DNA of 64,000 nucleotides from Ruegeria_C sp041537925. Lineage in GTDB: Bacteria > Pseudomonadota > Alphaproteobacteria > Rhodobacterales > Rhodobacteraceae. Made by a program: the position numbers and the translations under genes. Of the stretch, positions 1-7,940 are shown in pieces. The stretch covers positions 310,001-374,000 of the forward strand of contig NZ_JBGOSH010000001.1 in assembly GCF_041537925.1 (NCBI RefSeq), read 5' to 3'. The notes below the pieces were generated by a model, which saw nothing but the letters and a program-made list of their open reading frames with translations, was not told the origin of the DNA and ran no database searches. Each line of letters begins with the position of its first letter. The first letter of the stretch is position 1.

Positions 1-335
1 CCGGGATCACCAAACCTGCGGGTTCGAACGCCCAACAGCGCAGCGCTCACAGGTCCGCGCAGCAGGGCGACATCGACATTTGCAACAAAGTCGCGCGGGA
101 TCGCCCGCAACAGGCCCGCGCCCCAGATCACCGGGCGGTGCCCGTCTTTGGGTTCCGCGTAATGCTTCTGCATCACTTGCAGGAGCGAGCCAAGTGCCAG
201 CATCTCGCACCGACCTGCACCGCTATGAGCGATCACATGGTCGGTCAGTGACCCGACAATCAACGGTGACAGGGCATCGCCGAAATTCGGCTCTCCCTTC
301 CACCAGAAAAGATTGATCGTTTCAACGGGTTGCAT
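1..335 (-). CDS. Polysaccharide pyruvyl transferase family protein (partial)
   Basis: This leftward reading frame starts at an ATG at 335 and stays open to the window edge, so only about 111 N-terminal residues are visible. The N-terminus (NLFWWKGEPNFGDALSPLIV, then ALGSLLQVM and PVIWGAGLL) matches the start of polysaccharide pyruvyl transferase-type proteins, in which an N-terminal N-x-G-D motif opens a Rossmann-like fold. Such enzymes move pyruvate from phosphoenolpyruvate to sugars of surface polysaccharides. The start lies three bases after the ybjQ-like stop codon, so the gene looks like a late member of the iscR-suf operon. That is an odd place for a surface-polysaccharide enzyme. The C-terminal half is not visible, so the exact subfamily is uncertain. 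Confidence 0.75.
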   Translation of the reverse strand, partial: MQPVETINLFWWKGEPNFGDALSPLIVGSLTDHVIAHSGAGRCEMLALGSLLQVMQKHYAEPKDGHRPVIWGAGLLRAIPRDFVANVDVALLRGPVSAALLGVRTRRFGDP

Positions 336-338
336 GAT

Positions 339-653
339 TTAGCCCAGCACCACCGCGGTTCCGCTGGCCGAGACCATCAGCATCGACTGGCCCACGACCT
401 CATAATCCAGATCAACGCCGACAACGGCGTTTGCTCCCTTTTCATTTGCGCGCTCTTCCAACTCACGCAGCGCCGTGTCACGGGCATCCTGAAGCTTGCT
501 CTCATACGCGCCCGAGCGCCCACCGACGATATCGGTGATCGAGGCAAAGACATCGCGCACGACATTCGCCCCCATGATGGCTTCGCCCACGACGATGCCC
601 TTGTAGTCAGTGATCTTGCGACCTTCGACGGATGGAGTGGTGGTGATGATCAT
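339..653 (-). CDS. YbjQ family protein (heavy-metal-binding-like domain)
   Basis: A 104-residue cytoplasmic protein that starts MIITTTPSVEGRKI and contains GEAIMGANVVRD and a C-terminal segment ending in VSASGTAVVLG. This is the YbjQ/UPF0145 fold: a compact domain that forms oligomers and is often called heavy-metal-binding-like, but whose function is not established. A longer frame extends upstream, but the ATG at 653 gives the family's usual start and length. It lies between a small membrane protein (stop at 659) and the pyruvyl transferase with only a few bases on each side, so it is probably cotranscribed with sufB. A link to metal or Fe-S homeostasis is inferred from position only. Confidence 0.85.
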   Translation of the reverse strand: MIITTTPSVEGRKITDYKGIVVGEAIMGANVVRDVFASITDIVGGRSGAYESKLQDARDTALRELEERANEKGANAVVGVDLDYEVVGQSMLMVSASGTAVVLG

Positions 654-658
654 TTTGT

Positions 659-919
659 TCAATACCCCAATATCTTGCGGAGCTGCGATGAACTGAATGC
701 GAAGAGCAGCAGCAACGGAAAGCCAAATACCAAAGCGCTCATCAAGCCCGCAACTGGTCCATTTCGGATAAAGGCCGAAATGACGATAACCATGAAGATG
801 GCAGCTAGCGGAACGATCAACTTTCGAAACAACCAAAGGAACGTGACCGCACGTGCGCCCTCTTTTGCATTGTATTCTAAGACTTCCGCTTCTTGCCTTG
901 CCTGGCTTGGTTTCGACAT
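659..919 (-). CDS. Small two-helix membrane protein, hypothetical
   Basis: An 86-residue protein with a charged N-terminal tail (about residues 1-24), two hydrophobic stretches (about 25-52 and 56-78) and a short basic C-terminus. I read it as an inner-membrane protein with two helices. I do not recognise the family. Its ATG lies three bases after the sufB stop and its stop lies just before the ybjQ-like ATG, so translational coupling inside the suf operon is likely. Nothing in the sequence (no cysteine or histidine cluster) suggests that it binds Fe-S clusters. Confidence 0.75.
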   Translation of the reverse strand: MSKPSQARQEAEVLEYNAKEGARAVTFLWLFRKLIVPLAAIFMVIVISAFIRNGPVAGLMSALVFGFPLLLLFAFSSSQLRKILGY

Positions 920-922
920 CGG

Positions 923-2446
923 TTATCCGACGCTCCCCTCCAACGAAATCGCCACCAGCTGCTGGGCCTCCATGGCGAACTCCATCGGCAGGGCCTGCAA
1001 CACATCCTTGCAGAAGCCGTTGACCACCAGCGCCACCGCCTCTTCCTCGTCCATGCCGCGCTGGCGGCAGTAGAAGAGCTGGTCGTCATCCACCTTGGAC
1101 GTGGTCGCCTCATGCTCGACCCGGGCCGAGTTGTTCTTGACCTCGATGTAGGGCACCGTATGCGCCCCGCATCTGTCGCCGATCAGCAGCGAGTCACACT
1201 GGGTATAGTTGCGCCCGTTCTTGGCCTTGGGATGCATCGAGACCAGCCCGCGATAGGTGTTCTGCGCCTTGCCCGCGCTGATGCCTTTCGAGACGATGCG
1301 GCTTTTGGTGTTTTTGCCCAGATGGATCATCTTGGTGCCGGTATCGGCCTGCTGCATGTTGTTGGCGATGGCGATGGAGTAGAACTCGCCCTGGCTGTCA
1401 TCGCCACGCAGGATGCACGAGGGGTATTTCCACGTCACCGCAGAGCCGGTTTCCACTTGCGTCCACATCACCTTGGCCCGGTCACCCCGGCAATCGGCAC
1501 GTTTGGTCACGAAGTTATAGATCCCGCCCTTGCCGTTCTCATCGCCCGGATACCAGTTCTGGACGGTGGAGTATTTCACCTCGGCATCTTCTTCGATGAT
1601 GATCTCAACCACCGCCGCATGCAGCTGCGCGATGTCGCGCGCGGGTGCGGTGCAACCTTCGAGGTAGGACACATAAGAGCCCTTGTCGGCAATGATCAGC
1701 GTGCGTTCGAACTGGCCGGTGTTTTCGGCGTTGATGCGGAAATAGGTGCTGAGCTCCATCGGGCAGCGCACGCCCGGCGGCACGTAGACAAAAGAGCCGT
1801 CCGAGAATACGGCAGAGTTCAGCGTAGCATAGAAATTGTCGCTGACAGGAACCACGGTCCCGAGATATTTCTTCACCAGTTCCGGGTGCTCACGGATCGC
1901 CTCGGAGATCGAGCAGAAGATCACGCCTGCCTTTTTCAGCTCTTCCTGAAAAGTCGTGCCGACCGAGACGCTGTCGAACACCGCGTCCACGGCCACCTTG
2001 CGGCCCTCGGCCGGGGCATCTTCGGCGCCTTCGACGCCTGCCAGAATCATCTGTTCTTTCAGAGGGATACCGAGCTTTTCGTATGTGGCCAGAAGCTTTG
2101 GATCGACCTCATCCAGTGATTTCGGCTTCACCTCCATCGATTTGGGGCGGGCATAGTAATACTGATCCTGAAAGTCGATCTCGGGATAATCGACCATCGC
2201 CCAGGTCGGCTCTTTCTTGGTCAGCCAGCGCTCATAGGCTTCCAGCCGCCAGGTGGTCATCCACTCGGGTTCTTCGTTCTTTTCAGAGATCAGCCGCACA
2301 ATATCGGGGGTCAGGCCCTTGGGCGCATACTCCATCTCGATATCGGTTTCCCAGCCGTATTTATAGGCACCACCGACCTCGCGCACCGCGTCGACGGTTT
2401 CCTGATCGACGCCTTCCTTGACCTGAACCTGGTCCAATGCGGCCAT
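923..2446 (-). CDS. sufB: Fe-S cluster assembly scaffold protein SufB
   Basis: 507 residues. SufB is the scaffold subunit of the cytoplasmic SufBCD complex, which builds Fe-S clusters from sulfur supplied by a cysteine desulfurase, often through SufE. Typical SufB sequence is present throughout, including YLEGCTAPARD with its conserved cysteine, the beta-helix segment HLGKNTKSRIVSKGISAGK and the C-terminal QLFYCRQRGMDEEEA. The chosen ATG at 2446 follows a good GGAGGAA ribosome site; an upstream extension of 20 residues reads like non-coding sequence. It lies downstream of iscR and a cysteine desulfurase. sufC and sufD are not in this window and would be expected further left. A SufE protein is encoded about 49 kb away at 51.2 kb. 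Confidence 0.97.
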   Translation of the reverse strand: MAALDQVQVKEGVDQETVDAVREVGGAYKYGWETDIEMEYAPKGLTPDIVRLISEKNEEPEWMTTWRLEAYERWLTKKEPTWAMVDYPEIDFQDQYYYARPKSMEVKPKSLDEVDPKLLATYEKLGIPLKEQMILAGVEGAEDAPAEGRKVAVDAVFDSVSVGTTFQEELKKAGVIFCSISEAIREHPELVKKYLGTVVPVSDNFYATLNSAVFSDGSFVYVPPGVRCPMELSTYFRINAENTGQFERTLIIADKGSYVSYLEGCTAPARDIAQLHAAVVEIIIEEDAEVKYSTVQNWYPGDENGKGGIYNFVTKRADCRGDRAKVMWTQVETGSAVTWKYPSCILRGDDSQGEFYSIAIANNMQQADTGTKMIHLGKNTKSRIVSKGISAGKAQNTYRGLVSMHPKAKNGRNYTQCDSLLIGDRCGAHTVPYIEVKNNSARVEHEATTSKVDDDQLFYCRQRGMDEEEAVALVVNGFCKDVLQALPMEFAMEAQQLVAISLEGSVG

Positions 2447-2463
2447 TTTTCTTCCTCCGTCAC

Positions 2464-3507
2464 TCACGCGGCACGCGCGCGGTACTTCTTTTCTTTGTTC
2501 AACCACGCCTCTGAGAAACGCAGCACATCCTGTTCCGTCGTCTCGGGCCCCAGCGAGACCCGCACCGCCGATGAGGCAACCGCCTCGTCATATCCCATCG
2601 CGGTCAGTACCGCACTGGCGCGCACTTTGCCACTGGAACAGGCCGAGCCCGCACTGATCGCAAACCCCGCCAGGTCCATCTGCATGACCTGCGTTTCACC
2701 CTTCCAGCCGGGTGTCGCAAAGCAGGACGTATTCGGGAGGCGGCGCGCATCTTTCCCGACAAAAATAGTCTCGTTTGCAGCAGCCTCAAGAGCGATTTCT
2801 AGAATATTTCTAATTTCCGCAACTCGGTCCCAGACACCCGACGCCAAGTCCCGCGCCGCCGCTTCAGCCGCGGCCCCGAAGCCCACTATTCCAATGACAT
2901 TTTCCGTACCGGACCTGCGCCCCATCTCTTGGCCGCCGCCGCGAATCTGCGCCCCGAGTTCGGTGCCGCGCCGCAGAACCAACGCACCAGTGCCCTTCGG
3001 GCCGCCCAGTTTATGCGCCGAGATCAACGCCATTTGCGCGCCACTCCAGTTGAAGGCCACCGGCAGCTTGCCAAATGCCTGCGTCGCATCGGTTACCGCC
3101 AGCCCGTCGGGCAGGTCCTGCACGATACCGGTTTCCGAATTGGCCATCTGCAGAGTACTTGCGGCCGGATCCAGCACCGCGACACGGCCTGCCCGGTCAA
3201 CACTCAGACTCTCATCAGCCCAGGCCCGCACGGCGTCATGTTCGACGCCCGACCCGGCCAGATCCCGCCCCGCCAGCGCAAGCGCCGCGCCCTCGGTCGC
3301 ACCGGAAGTAAAAACCACATCCGCCCCGTCCGCGCCAAAGGCCGAAGCCACCTGTTCCCGCGCCTTTTCGACAAGCGCCTTAGCCGCCCGCCCCTCCGCA
3401 TGGACCGAAGAGGGATTGCCCGCCACATCCATCGCCGCGATCATCGCCGCCCGCGCCTCGGGGCACAGCGGGGTTGTTGCGTTATGATCCAGGTAAATGC
3501 GGCTCAT
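2464..3507 (-). CDS. Cysteine desulfurase (IscS/NifS-like, aminotransferase class V)
   Basis: 347 residues. This PLP enzyme takes sulfur from cysteine for Fe-S cluster assembly. It starts SRIYLDHNATTP; the PLP lysine is in SAHKLGGPKG (about K166) and the persulfide cysteine in SAGSACSSGK (about C290), on the long loop typical of IscS/NifS-type enzymes. It is slightly shorter than E. coli IscS (about 404 residues). Its ATG overlaps the iscR stop codon by four bases (ATGA), and sufB follows 17 bases after its stop, so the three genes form one operon. The same iscR-desulfurase-sufB order is known in Rhodobacter. It could be named iscS or nifS, so no symbol is assigned. Confidence 0.93.
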   Translation of the reverse strand: MSRIYLDHNATTPLCPEARAAMIAAMDVAGNPSSVHAEGRAAKALVEKAREQVASAFGADGADVVFTSGATEGAALALAGRDLAGSGVEHDAVRAWADESLSVDRAGRVAVLDPAASTLQMANSETGIVQDLPDGLAVTDATQAFGKLPVAFNWSGAQMALISAHKLGGPKGTGALVLRRGTELGAQIRGGGQEMGRRSGTENVIGIVGFGAAAEAAARDLASGVWDRVAEIRNILEIALEAAANETIFVGKDARRLPNTSCFATPGWKGETQVMQMDLAGFAISAGSACSSGKVRASAVLTAMGYDEAVASSAVRVSLGPETTEQDVLRFSEAWLNKEKKYRARAA

Positions 3508-3965
3508 TCCGAATCCACGACATCAAACAGGTGCGGCACCGCCGGGCAAGGGGCCAGATCGTTCTTGATCACATCCGACAGCCGGGTCTGGTGCAGGAAC
3601 ACATAGACATGCGCACTCAGGCTTTCCCACAGGCGGTTGGTCAGCGACTGTGCACGGCTGCCAGATGCCCCGCCCGAGGCACCGGCCCCCTTGTGCATCG
3701 CATCCACCGTTTCATCGACGGCCGCCAGTATCTCGACAATGCGGATTTCGGAGGCGGGCCGCGCCAGACGGTAGCCGCCACCGGGGCCGCGAACCGACGA
3801 CACCAGCTCTGCCCGGCGCAGCTTCACAAAAAGCTGTTCGAGATAGGGCAGCGAGATATCCTGACGGCCGGAAATCTCGCCCAGCGTCACCAGTGTTTCT
3901 TCGGGTTGCAGCGCCATATCTGCCAGCGCCACCATCGCATAACGCCCTTTGGTCGAAAGTTTCAT
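3504..3965 (-). CDS. iscR: Rrf2-family Fe-S regulator IscR, cysteine-poor type
   Basis: 153 residues. The N-terminal winged helix (MKLSTKGRYAMVALADMAL, then RGPGGGYRLARP) is typical of IscR, the regulator of Fe-S assembly genes. Classical IscR binds a [2Fe-2S] cluster through three cysteines near residues 92-104. Here that region is a Gly/Ala/Ser stretch with none, and the only cysteine is near residue 140 (LAPCPAV). Rhodobacter sphaeroides IscR is described as a similar unusual type that still represses Fe-S genes. It is the first gene of the suf operon and probably regulates itself. An Irr/ICE-like palindrome lies about 100 bp upstream. Confidence 0.9.
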   Translation of the reverse strand: MKLSTKGRYAMVALADMALQPEETLVTLGEISGRQDISLPYLEQLFVKLRRAELVSSVRGPGGGYRLARPASEIRIVEILAAVDETVDAMHKGAGASGGASGSRAQSLTNRLWESLSAHVYVFLHQTRLSDVIKNDLAPCPAVPHLFDVVDSE

Positions 3966-4062
3966 GCGATCGGCCTCATCTCACTTGCCTCGGGGACATC
4001 ATTGACGTTTCCGCTGCCAATGCGTATCTCGCATGGGCGCGCAGGATACGCGGCACCAGAAA

Positions 4063-4077
4063 TTAGAACCGTTCTAA
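4063..4077. promoter_or_regulatory. Irr/ICE-type iron-control palindrome upstream of iscR-suf
   Basis: TTAGAA-CCG-TTCTAA is a perfect 6-bp inverted repeat with a 3-bp spacer. It matches the iron control element bound by the Fur-family regulator Irr in alphaproteobacteria. It lies about 98 bp upstream of the iscR ATG on one side and about 69 bp upstream of the hydrolase ATG (4146) on the other. The suf operon is the likelier target because Irr commonly controls Fe-S assembly genes. Binding is inferred from the sequence only. Confidence 0.7.
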
Positions 4078-4145
4078 GGTAGTTGAGAAATACCGTCAAG
4101 AATTTCTTGGACCACCGCCCGACGACAGACAGGACCGACGCACAG

Positions 4146-4799
4146 ATGCCCGAGGTGATATTTCCCGGCCCCGAAGGCCGGCTGGAAGGCCGCTACCACC
4201 CGCAAAAGGAAAAAGACGCACCAATTGCCATTGTGTTGCATCCTCATCCGCAATTTGGCGGGACGATGAACAACAAGGTTGTCTACAACCTGCATTATGC
4301 CTTCTACAACATGGGCTTTACCGTGCTGCGGTTCAATTTCCGTGGCGTCGGGCGCAGTCAGGGCGAATATGATCAGGGCATCGGCGAGCTCAGCGATGCG
4401 GCCTCGGCGCTGGATTATCTTCAGTCGATGAACAACAACTCCAAGCATTGCTGGGTTGCCGGGTTCTCGTTCGGTGCCTGGATCGGCATGCAGCTACTGA
4501 TGCGCCGCCCCGAGATCACCGGTTTCATCTCGGTCTCGCCGCCCGCGAACATGTATGATTTCTCGTTCTTGGCGCCCTGCCCGTCTTCGGGTCTGATCAT
4601 CAACGGCACTTCTGACCGCGTGGCCCCACCCAGCGACACTCGGACGCTGGTGGAAAAACTGCACGAGCAGAAGGGCATCACCATCACCCACCAGCAGGTC
4701 GAAAGTGCCGATCACTTCTTCCAGGGCGAGCATATGGACACGCTGACCGGCTCTGTCACCGACTATGTGAAACGCCGCCTGACGGAGACCACCCGCTGA
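4146..4799 (+). CDS. Alpha/beta hydrolase
   Basis: 217 residues, starting MPEVIFPGPEGRLEG. It has the alpha/beta-hydrolase pattern: HPHPQFGGT after strand 3, NFRGVGRSQG, the nucleophile elbow GFSFGAW (serine near 109), an acidic residue near SDRVAPP and a histidine in SADHFFQG. The substrate is unknown; close relatives are small cytoplasmic esterase- or dienelactone hydrolase-like proteins. I place the start at 4146 because residues upstream of it are not protein-like and the family begins here. It is the first gene of an overlapping operon with an 83-residue protein and a tandem HD-domain protein. Confidence 0.88.
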   Translation: MPEVIFPGPEGRLEGRYHPQKEKDAPIAIVLHPHPQFGGTMNNKVVYNLHYAFYNMGFTVLRFNFRGVGRSQGEYDQGIGELSDAASALDYLQSMNNNSKHCWVAGFSFGAWIGMQLLMRRPEITGFISVSPPANMYDFSFLAPCPSSGLIINGTSDRVAPPSDTRTLVEKLHEQKGITITHQQVESADHFFQGEHMDTLTGSVTDYVKRRLTETTR

Positions 4800-5050
4800 T
4801 GAGCTCTACCCTCGAGACACTAGCCGCCAAGCTGGCCGAGGATACGGTGAACATCATGGACGAATCCGGCGAAGATCGCCTGTTCGTCGAAATCGGAACG
4901 GTTCTGGGCGCGGCCTCGCAAACGCTGGAAGAGGCGTATCTGACCGAGGTGCGCGTGCGGCTGGCCGAAAAGAAAGCGCGCGATTTCCTGAACAAGCGGA
5001 TCGTGCAGCTACGGGCTAGGAAAAAGGCCGAAACGCCGCAGGCGCAATGA
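4799..5050 (+). CDS. Small conserved-looking hypothetical protein
   Basis: An 83-residue, highly charged, probably helical protein (SSTLETLAAKLAEDTVNIMD at the start, basic KKARDFLNKRIVQLRARKK near the end). It has no signal peptide and no membrane helix. I do not recognise a characterised family. Its ATG overlaps the hydrolase stop by one base (TGATG), and its stop overlaps the ATG of the HD-domain protein by four bases, so the three are translationally coupled. The tight coupling is good evidence that it is a real gene, but its function is unknown. Confidence 0.8.
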   Translation: MSSTLETLAAKLAEDTVNIMDESGEDRLFVEIGTVLGAASQTLEEAYLTEVRVRLAEKKARDFLNKRIVQLRARKKAETPQAQ

Positions 5051-6195
5051 CCGAGCGGCTGTCCGCTCAGATTGCCTTCCTGAAAGAGGCCGACAAGCTC
5101 AAGCGGGTGAACCGCGCCAATCTGCTACTGGACCTGTCACGCCCCGAAAACGCTGCAGAGCATTGCTGGCATCTGGCACTTTATGCGCTGGTTTTTGCGC
5201 CACTGGCGAATCCGGATGTGTCGATCGCCCGGGTGATCCGGATGCTTCTGCTGCATGATCTGGTCGAGATCGAGGTCGGCGATCATCCCATTCACGAAGA
5301 TCATGACTGGGCCGCGATTGCCGCAGCCGAAGAGCGTGCGGCAGAGCGGCTTTTTGGGATGCTGCCAGCGGACCAAGTGCCGCAATTTCTGGATCTGTGG
5401 CGCGCGTTCGAGGCCGAGGCCTGTCCGGATGCCCGATTTGCCAAGCAGTTAGACCGGTGCCAGCCGATCTTTCAAGTACTCTGCGCACAAAGCCCGGTGC
5501 CCGCACATGTCCAAATCGTCCGGGATAACCTGTCCACCGGGCGCGCTGCGCCTATGCGCGAAGATTTTCCGCAGGCCTATCACCATGCTCTGTCGCTTCT
5601 GGGCGAGGCAACACAGCGAGACACGCAGGAGGTGGCGCGGCGCCTGGCTTTCCTCTGTGAGGCGGACCGGTTGAAATCGGTCTATCGCGCCTCGCGCCTG
5701 CTCGACGATTCGCGGCGCGAAAATTCGGCCGAACATTCCTGGCATGCCATGCTCTATGCTTGGGTTCTGGCCGACCATGCCGCGCCCGGTGTGCAGATCG
5801 ACCGCGTGCTCAGTATGCTGATGTTGCATGACATTGTAGAGATTGACGCGGGCGACGCGCCCATTCACGGGCAATCCGACCCGACCCTGATGGCCGCCAA
5901 GGAAGACGCTGCGGCAGGGCGTCTGTTCGGATTGTTGCCACCAGATCAAACTCGTGAATTCAATGCCTTATGGCGCGAATTTGAAGCGGCGGACACGTCA
6001 GATGCGGTCTTTGCAAAGGCCATCGATCGGCTCCACCCACCGATCGCCAATCTGCAAAATGGCGGCGGCAGCTGGGTTGAGTATGACGTCACAATGGAGC
6101 AACTGGACCAGCGTGTCGGCGTGCCGGTTCAGAAGGGCGCGCCAGATGTCTGGGCTTGGCTGCGCCCGCAGGTGCGCTCTGCCTTGTCCCGCTGA
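5047..6195 (+). CDS. Tandem-duplicated HD-domain phosphohydrolase (YfbR/HDDC2-like)
   Basis: 382 residues made of two homologous halves of about 190 residues each. Half 1 has AEHCWHLALYA (His near 39), LLLHDLVEIEVGDHPIHE (HD near 70-71) and RLFGMLPADQ. Half 2 has AEHSWHAMLYA (His near 230), LMLHDIVEIDAGDAPIHG (HD near 261-262) and RLFGLLPPDQ. Both keep the metal-binding H...HD...D pattern. Single-domain relatives (YfbR, HDDC2) are metal-dependent 5'-deoxynucleotidases of about 190 residues that act as dimers, so this may be a covalently linked dimer. Substrate specificity is not known. It is coupled by an ATGA overlap to the gene before it. Confidence 0.88.
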   Translation: MTERLSAQIAFLKEADKLKRVNRANLLLDLSRPENAAEHCWHLALYALVFAPLANPDVSIARVIRMLLLHDLVEIEVGDHPIHEDHDWAAIAAAEERAAERLFGMLPADQVPQFLDLWRAFEAEACPDARFAKQLDRCQPIFQVLCAQSPVPAHVQIVRDNLSTGRAAPMREDFPQAYHHALSLLGEATQRDTQEVARRLAFLCEADRLKSVYRASRLLDDSRRENSAEHSWHAMLYAWVLADHAAPGVQIDRVLSMLMLHDIVEIDAGDAPIHGQSDPTLMAAKEDAAAGRLFGLLPPDQTREFNALWREFEAADTSDAVFAKAIDRLHPPIANLQNGGGSWVEYDVTMEQLDQRVGVPVQKGAPDVWAWLRPQVRSALSR

Positions 6196-6339
6196 TGGAC
6201 GCAACCCTGCTTTCGCCTGTCTCGTGAGGTTGCAACCAGCGTCACATATTTAATGCATACCGTAGTATACCATCTATTCATGCCAACAAAATTCCGCTAC
6301 ACCCGCCCCACGGGATGATGACAAAGGACCTGCTTTCTC

Positions 6340-7554
6340 ATGACCAAGATCAAGGTGGAAAACCCCATCGTCGAGATGGATGGCGACGAGATGACCCGCA
6401 TCATGTGGCAGTTCATCAAGGACAAGCTGATCCTGCCCTATCTGGATATCGACCTGCTCTATTACGATCTGGGCATCGAAGAACGCGACCGAACTGAGGA
6501 TCAGATCACCATCGATGCTGCCGAAAAGACCAAAGAGGTTGGTGTGGCGGTCAAATGTGCCACCATCACGCCGGATGAGGCGCGGGTCGAAGAATTCGGC
6601 CTCAAGCAGATGTGGCGCAGCCCCAATGGCACGATCCGAAACATCCTGGGTGGCGTGGTATTTCGCCAGCCGATCATCTGCCGCAACGTGCCGCGCCTTG
6701 TTCCGGGCTGGACAAAACCGATCGTAATCGGGCGCCATGCTTTTGGCGACCAGTACAAGGCCACCGACATGAAATTTCCCGGCCCCGGCAAGCTGACGAT
6801 GAAATTCGTCGGTGACGACGGCACCGAGATCGAGCGCGTGGTATTCGATGCGCCCTCATCGGGCGTGTTCATGTCGATGTATAACCTCGACGCTTCGATC
6901 TACGATTTCGCCCGCGCCTCGCTCAACTACGGGCTGGAGATCGGCTGGCCCGTTTACCTGTCAACCAAGAACACTATCCTCAAGCAATATGACGGACGGT
7001 TTCTTGAGATTTTTCAAGAGGTTTACGAGCAGGAGTTCGAGGAGAAGTTCAAGGAAAAGGACATCTGGTACGAACACCGCCTGATCGACGACATGGTCGC
7101 CTGCTGCATGAAGTGGAATGGCGGGTTTGTCTGGGCCTGCAAGAACTATGACGGGGACGTTCAATCGGACACGGTTGCACAGGGCTTTGGCTCATTGGGT
7201 CTGATGACCTCGCAACTGATGACGCCGGATGGCAAGATCGTCGAGGCCGAGGCCGCCCATGGCACCGTCACCCGCCACTATCGCCAGCATCAGGCCGGTG
7301 AGCAGACCTCGACCAATTCCATCGCGTCGATCTACGCTTGGACCGGCGGGTTGAAACATCGCGCCAAACTCGATGGCAATGACGCGTTGATGGATTTTGC
7401 TACAACATTGGAAAAAGTGATCGTCGATACGGTGGAAAGCGGGTTCATGACCAAGGATCTCGCCCTGCTGGTCGGCCCGGATCAGGGCTGGCTCACCACA
7501 ATGGGGTTTTTGGAAAAGATCGACGAAAATCTGGGCAAGGCGCTAGCGGGGTAA
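6340..7554 (+). CDS. icd: NADP-dependent isocitrate dehydrogenase
   Basis: 404 residues, the length of the eukaryote-like, homodimeric NADP-IDH family common in alphaproteobacteria. It oxidises isocitrate to 2-oxoglutarate in the TCA cycle. The start TKIKVENPIVEMDGDEMTRI, the substrate motif SPNGTIRNILGG and the cofactor region EAAHGTVTRHYRQHQAGEQT are typical. The gene stands alone, with a 144-bp AT-richer upstream region and a hairpin terminator after it. The window also carries citrate synthase (44.6 kb), but the two are not clustered. Confidence 0.97.
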   Translation: MTKIKVENPIVEMDGDEMTRIMWQFIKDKLILPYLDIDLLYYDLGIEERDRTEDQITIDAAEKTKEVGVAVKCATITPDEARVEEFGLKQMWRSPNGTIRNILGGVVFRQPIICRNVPRLVPGWTKPIVIGRHAFGDQYKATDMKFPGPGKLTMKFVGDDGTEIERVVFDAPSSGVFMSMYNLDASIYDFARASLNYGLEIGWPVYLSTKNTILKQYDGRFLEIFQEVYEQEFEEKFKEKDIWYEHRLIDDMVACCMKWNGGFVWACKNYDGDVQSDTVAQGFGSLGLMTSQLMTPDGKIVEAEAAHGTVTRHYRQHQAGEQTSTNSIASIYAWTGGLKHRAKLDGNDALMDFATTLEKVIVDTVESGFMTKDLALLVGPDQGWLTTMGFLEKIDENLGKALAG

Positions 7555-7579
7555 ATGCACTGCACTTATGAAAAAGAAA

Positions 7580-7600
7580 GGAGCCACTAAGGCTCCCCTC
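7580..7600 (+). terminator. Hairpin terminator after icd
   Basis: GGAGCC-ACTAA-GGCTCC is followed by CCTCTT; it lies 26 bp after the icd stop and is preceded by an A-rich run. Its position suits a bidirectional terminator that also serves the small leftward reading frame at 7610-7747. The T tract is weak on the + side. Confidence 0.6.
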
Positions 7601-7609
7601 TTCCATCGC

Positions 7610-7747
7610 TCAGGGTTTAACAGGGCCATCACTCTCTGCCCCCGTTTCCGTATCGAACCGTGATCCTGCCTCTGGCTGACTTGTCATCCATCCCAGAAAC
7701 GCCAACACGCCAGCCACCAACACGATCACCTTCGTAAACCCAGTCAT
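7610..7747 (-). CDS. Small membrane-anchored protein, hypothetical (45 aa)
   Basis: An ATG at 7747 opens a 45-residue frame: a basic start (MTGFTK), one hydrophobic stretch of about 14 residues (VIVLVAGVLAFLGW), then a hydrophilic acidic tail ending in DGPVKP. This is the layout of a single-pass membrane peptide with a short exposed tail. A GGTGG stretch precedes the ATG. An A-rich hairpin (7580-7596) lies just beyond the stop and could terminate its transcript. No family is recognised. It fills an otherwise gene-free interval of nearly 390 bp between icd and the SMR efflux gene. Confidence 0.4.
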   Translation of the reverse strand: MTGFTKVIVLVAGVLAFLGWMTSQPEAGSRFDTETGAESDGPVKP

Positions 7748-7940
7748 AGCGACCACCACTAATTAAAACGAACCATTGCAACATCTTCAATATAAGTACC
7801 CTTTTGAGACTTTCGTAGTCCGGTTTCCCTGACCTTTTTGCGCCGCAACGCAGCACATGCGCGAATTTCTCGTGCCGCCCCTTGCCGTAACTCGAAATTC
7901 CATGCACCAGAGAATCGGTGAACAGGACCGGAGACCCACC

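Noticed and set aside
893..2119. 408-codon + strand frame opposite sufB
   Set aside because: It is antisense to sufB, which is recognised with certainty.
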